Assembly (NCBI GenBank): GCA_963169175.1
Contig: CAUJFK010000133.1
Coordinates: 1 to 11,683, forward strand
Source: Acidobacteriota bacterium
GTDB lineage: Bacteria > Acidobacteriota > Blastocatellia > Pyrinomonadales > Pyrinomonadaceae
Length of the DNA: 11,683 bases
Direction: 5' to 3'
The notes beneath the pieces are model-generated. The model had not been told where the DNA came from. It saw nothing but the letters and a program-made list of their open reading frames with translations, and made no database searches. The position numbers and the translations under genes are program-made. This document shows positions 6,880-11,683 of the stretch, one piece after another. Numbering within the stretch: position 1 is the first letter of the stretch; the number at the start of each line of letters is the position of its first letter.

Positions 6880-8576
6880 ACAAGTTCTTCTAAAACACTC
6901 TGTGCCTCTGTGTCTCTGTGGTTATTGTCGCCGTTCACCGTCAGGCTGATCAGATAACCTGCGATGACCGTGACCAGACAGCCGATGACGTTGAACCAGA
7001 GGAATTCAATATTTGTGTACCAGCTTGCTATCCAGACGGAGGCGATGCCGAACAGCAGCCCGAAAAATGCACCTCGCGACCTCGCGCGTTTTACGACGAA
7101 AGCCAGCACGAAAACGCCAAGCAGCGAGCCATAAAAGAACGAGCCGAATTTGTTTACGACCTCGATGAGTGAGCCGAGGTTGGTCGCAAAGATCGCGACA
7201 ATACAGGCGAAAATTCCCCAGATAAAAGTGCTGATCCGACCGACTGCGACATAATGCGCATCGCTCGCTTCGGGTGCGTAGAGGCGGCGGTAAAAGTCGA
7301 TGGTCGTTGCTGTGGCGAGGGCATTAAGTTCCGCCGAGATCGACGACATCGCGGCCGCAAATATCGCGGCGATCAAAAGGCCGATAACACCCATCGGCAT
7401 ATTTTGGAGGATAAAGGTCGGGAATGCGTAATTCACATCGTTAAAACTCTTGTCACTCGTTTCTTTAACGAACGCGACCGCATCCTTTCTGGAATCGTTG
7501 AATCTCTTGTCCGAATCAATATATGCCTGACGAAATTCCGCGATCGGGTTCTCGGAAAAATTTATCGCTGCATCGCGTCGCGTCGCATGCGCCTCGGCAA
7601 AATTTCTCTCGATCGTTTGGAATCTCGAATCGGTTTCTGCCTTTGCGATCTCGGTCGCGTTGAACACGATCGGCGGTGCCGTGAACTGATAAAAGATAAA
7701 GACCATGACTCCGATCAACAGTATAAAAAACTGGATCGGGATCTTTAGAAACGCGCTCATCAGAAGCGAAGTCCGGCCTTCGTCAACCGATTTTGCTGTC
7801 AAAAATCGCTGCACCTGGCTTTGGTCGCAGCCGAAATAGCCGAGCATCAGAAACAGCCCGCCTATCAATCCCGACCAGATCGTGTACTTCTCCGTCAGGT
7901 TGAAACTCGTATCGACCGTATTCAATTTCCCGAGCGAGCCGGCAAGGTGCAGCCCGTCATAAAGCGAGACGCCGGTAGGAAAGCTCCACAAAATGACGAC
8001 AAAGCAGACGCTCAAACCGACGAAGATGACGATCATCTGTTTGACGTCCGTCCAAGTCACCGCCTGAACGCCGCCGAAAACCGTGTAAACTGTGGTCGAA
8101 AGCCCGATCGCAAAGATCGTTGCGATCAGGTTCCAGCCAAAGACGATCGAAAGCACGATCGACGGAGCGGAAATGATCGTACCAACGCCGAGGCCGCGAG
8201 AAATAAGAAAGAAGAAGCTCGTCAGCGTGCGGACGCGCACATCAAATCGCTTTTCTAAATACTCATACGCCGTAAAAACATTCGCCCGATGAAAGAACGG
8301 AACGACGGTTACGCAAAGGATTATCATCGCCAACGGCAGGCCGTAATAAAACTGGATAAACCGCATCCCGTCGCTGTATGCCTGGCCCGTCGTTCCGACC
8401 AGCGTGATGGCCGACAACTGCGTCGCCATCACAGACAGCCCGACCGCCCACCACGGCAGGCTTCGGTTCGCAAGGAAATAGCCCTCCTTACTGTTGGTGT
8501 GCTTGGTCATTCGGATGCCGTCCCAGATCACGTAAACGAGATAAGCAACGACGATCGCCCAGTCGAGAAGTTTCAT
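6876..8576 (-). CDS. Sodium:solute symporter (SSS/SLC5 family)
   Basis: This inner-membrane transporter of the LeuT fold couples Na+ entry to solute uptake. The 566 residues show many hydrophobic segments and family signatures: the N-terminal LANRSLPWWAVGLSVMATQLSA (about 35-56), FGGVQAVTWTDVKQ (167-180), GYFGCDQSQVQRFLTAK (246-262) and the Na+-site helix AAAMSSISAELNALATATTIDFYRR (about 407-431). A charged, hydrophilic segment of about 80 residues (302-383) interrupts the membrane part; it is rich in Arg, Asp, Glu and Phe. The substrate cannot be read; sugars, sialic acid-like compounds, amino acids and vitamins are all used by relatives. The stop overlaps the PIG-L start (ATGA), so the two are translationally coupled and probably share a substrate pathway. 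The C-terminal tail NHRDTEAQS comes from a dispersed repeat. There is no clear Shine-Dalgarno before the ATG, and the predicted promoter implies a leaderless transcript. Confidence 0.94.
   Translation of the reverse strand: MKLLDWAIVVAYLVYVIWDGIRMTKHTNSKEGYFLANRSLPWWAVGLSVMATQLSAITLVGTTGQAYSDGMRFIQFYYGLPLAMIILCVTVVPFFHRANVFTAYEYLEKRFDVRVRTLTSFFFLISRGLGVGTIISAPSIVLSIVFGWNLIATIFAIGLSTTVYTVFGGVQAVTWTDVKQMIVIFVGLSVCFVVILWSFPTGVSLYDGLHLAGSLGKLNTVDTSFNLTEKYTIWSGLIGGLFLMLGYFGCDQSQVQRFLTAKSVDEGRTSLLMSAFLKIPIQFFILLIGVMVFIFYQFTAPPIVFNATEIAKAETDSRFQTIERNFAEAHATRRDAAINFSENPIAEFRQAYIDSDKRFNDSRKDAVAFVKETSDKSFNDVNYAFPTFILQNMPMGVIGLLIAAIFAAAMSSISAELNALATATTIDFYRRLYAPEASDAHYVAVGRISTFIWGIFACIVAIFATNLGSLIEVVNKFGSFFYGSLLGVFVLAFVVKRARSRGAFFGLLFGIASVWIASWYTNIEFLWFNVIGCLVTVIAGYLISLTVNGDNNHRDTEAQSVLEELV
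6898..6923 (+). repeat. Inverted partner of the 6800-6825 repeat, in the symporter C-terminus
   Basis: This stretch, which begins CTCTGTGCCTCTGTGTCTCT, is the inverted copy of 6800-6825 (24 of 26 positions), 72 bases away. On the - strand it encodes symporter residues 552-560 (NHRDTEAQS), seven codons before the stop. With its partner it could fold the mRNA into a long hairpin whose loop contains the coupled stop/start codons. Confidence 0.8.
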
Positions 8577-8582
8577 GCAATA

Positions 8583-8611
8583 GGTATAGAAACGCGACGT
8601 TCAACTTTCAA
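8583..8611 (-). promoter_or_regulatory. Candidate leaderless promoter of the symporter/PIG-L unit
   Basis: On the - strand TTGAAA (8611-8606), a 17-base spacer and TATACC (8588-8583) form a good sigma70-like promoter. Only six bases separate the -10 box from the symporter ATG, so transcription should start at or within a base or two of the A of the ATG. That would produce a leaderless mRNA, consistent with the absence of a Shine-Dalgarno sequence. It starts a transcription unit separate from bshC-mutL. Confidence 0.5.
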
Positions 8612-8647
8612 GTTTGTTTTTTCCTAAGCGATATACACGGGGCTCTT

Positions 8648-8742
8648 TTCGTGGATCTTCGTGTTTCCATTTCGCGCGTTTCGTGGTTCGGGGCAAAACC
8701 GGAACCACGAATTGCACGAAAGATGACACGAAATTCCACGAA
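8648..8742. repeat. Imperfect long inverted repeat of CACGAA motifs
   Basis: Arms 8648-8689 and 8702-8742 are imperfect reverse complements around a 12-base spacer (GGGGCAAAACCG). Each outer end reads TTCGTGGA/TTCCACGAA and each inner end GGTTC/GAACC, with CACGAA or TTCGTG recurring at about ten-base intervals. It fills most of the 183-base gap between the 45-residue gene and the symporter. On the - strand it lies downstream of bshC-mutL and upstream of the symporter promoter, so it may end or stabilise the first transcript. No coding frame of note is seen in the gap. Comparable CACGAA repeats occur in many genomes, from memory. Confidence 0.75.
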
Positions 8743-8759
8743 GAAGAAACCCAACGGCG

Positions 8760-8897
8760 CTAGGTCGAGAAGTACTTGGAAAACGCCCACAATGCCGTTA
8801 TGACAAGAAACGTAAAGCCGATGACCGCGGCGTAAACACGGTGCCAGAACCAATCGGGTTTGTCTATCGGCGGCGGTTTGTCCTTGATCTCGTGCAT
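8760..8897 (-). CDS. Small single-pass membrane protein (45 residues), hypothetical
   Basis: I do not recognise a family. The frame encodes MHEIKDKPPPIDKPDWFWHR, a charged, proline-rich cytosolic-looking head, then one hydrophobic helix (about 21-40, VYAAVIGFTFLVITALWAF), and a short tail KYFST. Positive charges before the helix fit an N-in topology. The ATG lies three bases after the mutL stop. There is no evident Shine-Dalgarno, so translation probably depends on ribosomes finishing mutL. Its position as the third gene of a tight bshC-mutL unit and its clean transmembrane pattern support a real gene. A longer competing frame (8608-9066) overlaps mutL and has no protein-like character. Function is unknown. 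Confidence 0.6.
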   Translation of the reverse strand: MHEIKDKPPPIDKPDWFWHRVYAAVIGFTFLVITALWAFSKYFST

Positions 8898-8900
8898 AAA

Positions 8901-10907
8901 CTATGTTCGGTGAAAACCGCGTTCTATGTCTTTCATCGAAAGCCTGAGTATCACCGGCCGCCCATGTGGGCACGTCGTTGGCGATGATGTTAACAGAAGC
9001 CTGTCGATCAGCCACTGCATTTTTTCGAGCGTCAATTTCATATTGATCTTGACCGCCGCTTTGCACGCCAGACTTGCGGCAATATTGTCTCGCAGCGAAG
9101 CCTTGGCAGAGCCGCGTTTTTCGATCTCGATCGCATCAAGTATTTCCGCGAACAAATTCCTCGCCTCGGCCGGCGGCACGTCGGTAGGGATCGATTTTAT
9201 CGCAACGGTCCGGCCGGAAAGCTGCATAAGGCCAAATCCGAGCTCTGAAAGATGTTCCTCGACCAATTTGAACGCCTCGGCCTGGGCCGGCGTGAGATCG
9301 ACCGTTTCCGGGAGCAGAAGGTTCTGCGATTCGATCGGGCGATCGGTCTCTTTCTTGCGAAATTTATCAAACAGTATCCGCTCATGCGCCACGTGCTGAT
9401 CGACAAGCAGCAGGCCTTCGTCGTCAACCGCAATAATAAAACTGTCGTGCAGTTGGGCAAGCGGCCGGATCTTCGACGTTGCCAGATTCTCTGTTTCCGC
9501 TGGCCTGACCAGCCTTGCCGCTGAGTTCAAGGGCGGCACCTCGAACGCAAATGCCTGATCGTTCTGCGGAATGTCCGGGCCGTCCGTAACAGGTTCGCTG
9601 CTGCCCGTTCGGATCTCCGCGGCCCGTTCGAAATCCGCGGAGGAGTCAAGCATGGCGGACCCTTCCGGCGTCGGCGCTGGCCCGGAACCATTCAGGCCGG
9701 CAAAAAGTTGCGGCGGGATCAGCACGTCTTCGATGCCCGAACCAACTTCATTCGGTCCGGGATCAAACGGCATCCCGGGCTGAACAGATCCGTTATTCGG
9801 TACAGTCTCACCTATCTCGGTGGCGGCACTGGTGACAAACCCGAGCGGTTCGGCACCGTTCGCCGCGGCAGCGGCGCGTTCGGCGGGTGTGTCCCGATCA
9901 ACTTCAGGTACCACACCGGCGCGGGCCAGCGAACCGCGAACCGCTTCGGCAATGACATCTTTGACGGCCTCATTTCGGCGAAAGCGTACTTCCGTCTTTG
10001 CCGGGTGAACATTTACGTCAACCTCTTCGACCGGCACTTCAACAAAAAGGAACGCGACGGGATAAACTCCGTGGGGCAAGACAGAGCGATAGCCTTCGAG
10101 CAACCCCGCGGCGATCGTTTTGTCGCGGACAAACCGTTGATTAACAAAAAAATACTGCGCATCGCGGTTCGTCCGGCGTTCGCGCGGGGCAGAGACAAAC
10201 CCGGACACCTTTGCGACAAACTCACGGCCGCCCGTAACAGGCAGCAAGCTTTCAAGAATGCCTGAGCCGAATATCTGAAACGCCCGTTCGCGCAGGTCTC
10301 GGGCGGGCGACGCGGACAGGACCTCGCGCCCGTTATTCGTCATCGTAAATGCGATCTCAGGGTGGGCCAAGGCATAATGCGTCACTATCCCAGCGAGGTG
10401 ATAATTCTCGGTCGCCTCAGACCGCATGAATTTCCGCCGTGCGGGCGTGTTAAAGAAAAGGTCCCGAACGGAGATCGTCGTACCAGTATCGCGGGCCGCG
10501 TCTTTAACATCGATAAGCCGTCCGCCTTCGATCAAAACGCGCGTCGCTGCCGGCTCTTCTTCAACCTTGGTGACGAGCTCGACCTTCGCAACCGACGCGA
10601 TCGACGCCAGGGCCTCGCCGCGAAATCCAAGCGTCGAGATCATGCCAAGATCATCAAGCGTGCGAATCTTGGAAGTTGCGTGCCGCTCAAATGCGAGGAT
10701 CGCGTCATCGCGGACCATTCCGTGCCCGTCATCGGCCACACGCATAAGCCGCCGCCCGCCCAATTCTATCTCGATCCTGATCCGCCGGGCACCGGCATCG
10801 ATGGCATTTTCGACCAGCTCCTTGATCACGGACGCCGGCCGCTCGACCACCTCGCCCGCTGCGATCTGGTTTGCCAAGTTGTCCGATAATATGCGGATCT
10901 TGCTCAT
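8901..10907 (-). CDS. mutL: DNA mismatch repair protein MutL
   Basis: MutL couples mismatch recognition by MutS to strand nicking and excision. From MSKIRIL the protein has 668 residues. The N-terminal GHKL ATPase has the motifs ELVENAIDAG (30-39, Glu33 catalytic), DDGHGM (59-64), RHATSK (75-80), GFRGEAL (94-100) and FFNTPARRKFM. A transducer domain follows, then a Pro/Gly/Ala-rich disordered linker (about 340-475) and the C-terminal dimerisation domain. That domain carries endonuclease-type motifs: DQHVAHERILFD at 503-514, SLACKAAVK (Cys615) and CPHGRP (646-651). These indicate a nicking MutL of the non-MutH kind, but the usual DQHAxxExxxxE has Val for Ala and Asp for the last Glu. The frame opens further upstream to 11006, but the conserved N-terminus begins here, one base after the bshC stop. 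There is no Shine-Dalgarno, so coupled translation is likely. Confidence 0.97.
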   Translation of the reverse strand: MSKIRILSDNLANQIAAGEVVERPASVIKELVENAIDAGARRIRIEIELGGRRLMRVADDGHGMVRDDAILAFERHATSKIRTLDDLGMISTLGFRGEALASIASVAKVELVTKVEEEPAATRVLIEGGRLIDVKDAARDTGTTISVRDLFFNTPARRKFMRSEATENYHLAGIVTHYALAHPEIAFTMTNNGREVLSASPARDLRERAFQIFGSGILESLLPVTGGREFVAKVSGFVSAPRERRTNRDAQYFFVNQRFVRDKTIAAGLLEGYRSVLPHGVYPVAFLFVEVPVEEVDVNVHPAKTEVRFRRNEAVKDVIAEAVRGSLARAGVVPEVDRDTPAERAAAAANGAEPLGFVTSAATEIGETVPNNGSVQPGMPFDPGPNEVGSGIEDVLIPPQLFAGLNGSGPAPTPEGSAMLDSSADFERAAEIRTGSSEPVTDGPDIPQNDQAFAFEVPPLNSAARLVRPAETENLATSKIRPLAQLHDSFIIAVDDEGLLLVDQHVAHERILFDKFRKKETDRPIESQNLLLPETVDLTPAQAEAFKLVEEHLSELGFGLMQLSGRTVAIKSIPTDVPPAEARNLFAEILDAIEIEKRGSAKASLRDNIAASLACKAAVKINMKLTLEKMQWLIDRLLLTSSPTTCPHGRPVILRLSMKDIERGFHRT

Positions 10908-10908
10908 T

Positions 10909-11683
10909 CTAAAGATAGATAACGCGATGCCCCTTGTCGCAAAGGTCGATCGACTCATACGCCCAATCGATAAAATTCGGACCAAAACGATCGGCGAACG
11001 AGACAATGTTCAAAGTTCGTTCCTGGAGATGTCCGTGCGGCACCACGGCCGCGAAGAGGCCGTTTATCCTGCGGTTGACGGTCTCGTCCAGTTCGAATCG
11101 CCGCCGCCAATATTTTTTTTGCATAGCCGCAATATGGTAAAGGATCTTTCTGCGCCGCGTTGCAAGGTCAGCGGCAAGCGTGATATCAATTTCCGACAAC
11201 GCTTCATCCAGCCGGTGCAGTTCCGCATTGATAGTCTCTTCGGCCCCGGCGAATAACTTTCCGGTATTCTGATCAATAAACTTATCTACGAGCTGTGGAA
11301 GGATCGCTTCCTTGCCGCCAAAAATATCGGGCAGCGTGAGGCTGTACTTTTCCAGCGTCCGGGCGTGCTTTGCCTCAAGGAATGTAAAGCTTTGCCGGTG
11401 TAGGATTGTCGTCACGGGCCGCTCCAAAATTCGATAGACTTCGCTGTTCTGAGCAAAATATGCGATCTCGGCCCCGCCGCCAAAATAACAGATGGTTGGA
11501 AAAAGCTCATCCTGCACCACGGGCCGCAGCATTACGCCCGGGCTGAAGCGTTCGGGTGTTTCGGCGGCGGCGGATGCCAATTGATCGACGCTGAAGCTGG
11601 TTTTGCCGTCCTTTACATGGATGGTGCCGTCACCTTTTCGTCGAAGTGCCATCCGCCGGCCGGCAGCATCGTGCCAAAACAAC
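10909..11683 (-). CDS. bshC: Bacillithiol biosynthesis cysteine-adding enzyme BshC, C-terminal part
   Basis: BshC joins cysteine to glucosaminyl-malate, the last step of bacillithiol synthesis, in the cytosol. Only the last 258 or so codons are visible; the family is about 530-540 residues, so the N-terminal half lies beyond the window edge and the Met at 11682 is internal. The recognisable stretch is LRPVVQDELFPTICYFGGG followed by AEIAYFAQ, the family's nucleotide-binding core end. Later comes a long charged helical region (about residues 150-205 of the visible part), matching the coiled coil through which BshC dimerises. The end LNIVSFADRFGPNFIDWAY fits the family C-terminus. The stop is one base before the mutL start, making a tight operon. 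bshA and bshB are not in view; the PIG-L protein at 4252-6879 is exported and should not be taken as BshB. Confidence 0.9.
   Translation of the reverse strand, partial: LFWHDAAGRRMALRRKGDGTIHVKDGKTSFSVDQLASAAAETPERFSPGVMLRPVVQDELFPTICYFGGGAEIAYFAQNSEVYRILERPVTTILHRQSFTFLEAKHARTLEKYSLTLPDIFGGKEAILPQLVDKFIDQNTGKLFAGAEETINAELHRLDEALSEIDITLAADLATRRRKILYHIAAMQKKYWRRRFELDETVNRRINGLFAAVVPHGHLQERTLNIVSFADRFGPNFIDWAYESIDLCDKGHRVIYL

Noticed and set aside
8648..8742. CRISPR array or direct-repeat array
   Set aside because: The CACGAA units are short, irregular and arranged as an inverted repeat, without equal unique spacers, and no cas gene is present.
8608..9066. A 152-codon minus-strand frame across the mutL end and the intergenic repeat
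   Set aside because: It overlaps mutL in another frame, runs through the inverted repeat and has a composition typical of an antisense or shifted frame. The shorter 45-codon frame has better features.
10908..11006. N-terminal extension of MutL to an upstream ATG at 11006 (33 extra residues)
   Set aside because: The MutL family begins at the SKIRIL...LANQIAAGEV stretch. The extension overlaps bshC in another frame and has no MutL-like character.
10426..11256. A 276-codon plus-strand frame opposite mutL and bshC
   Set aside because: It is antisense to two well-conserved genes and is Arg/Ser-rich low-quality sequence. Long antisense frames are expected in GC-biased codons.

Overview
The window reads as ordinary chromosomal DNA from a moderately GC-rich, Gram-negative-like bacterium. 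The best guess is an Acidobacteriota member of the Blastocatellia/Pyrinomonadaceae type. This is inferred from the gene styles (an 875-residue exported PIG-L protein behind a sodium:solute symporter, BshC next to MutL, a short biotin carrier protein) and from dispersed repeats of the CACGAA and ACCACAGAGACAC kinds. It is not proven, because there is no rRNA or other marker gene. No phage, transposase, CRISPR array, tRNA or rRNA gene was seen.

The layout is two convergent blocks. The left block (+ strand, 1-4167) holds the 3' part of glucose-6-phosphate dehydrogenase (zwf), a CNNM/CorC-type membrane protein with CBS domains, a 1-Cys (Prx6-type) peroxiredoxin, a biotin carboxyl carrier protein and a 59-residue acidic small protein with a strong ribosome binding site. 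The right block (- strand, read from 11683 down to 4252) holds the 3' part of bshC (bacillithiol synthesis), mutL, a 45-residue single-pass membrane protein, an intergenic inverted repeat, a sodium:solute symporter with a plausible leaderless promoter, and the PIG-L deacetylase, whose start codon overlaps the symporter stop (ATGA). The blocks meet at a 24-bp perfect inverted repeat at 4202-4264.

Two themes link the genes. The first is thiol/redox physiology: G6PD makes NADPH, BshC makes the low-molecular-weight thiol bacillithiol, and the peroxiredoxin removes peroxides. They are in different transcription units, so this is thematic rather than an operon. The second is a probable two-gene export/import unit: a periplasmic PIG-L-type deacetylase and a Na+-coupled transporter, translationally coupled.

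The most unusual observation is that dispersed repeats have become parts of proteins. One repeat pair encodes the hydrophobic core of the PIG-L signal peptide and much of the symporter C-terminal tail, and another repeat supplies the last codons and stop of the PIG-L gene. I did not find a clearly new defence or mobile system. The symporter/PIG-L unit and the two small proteins are the least characterised pieces.
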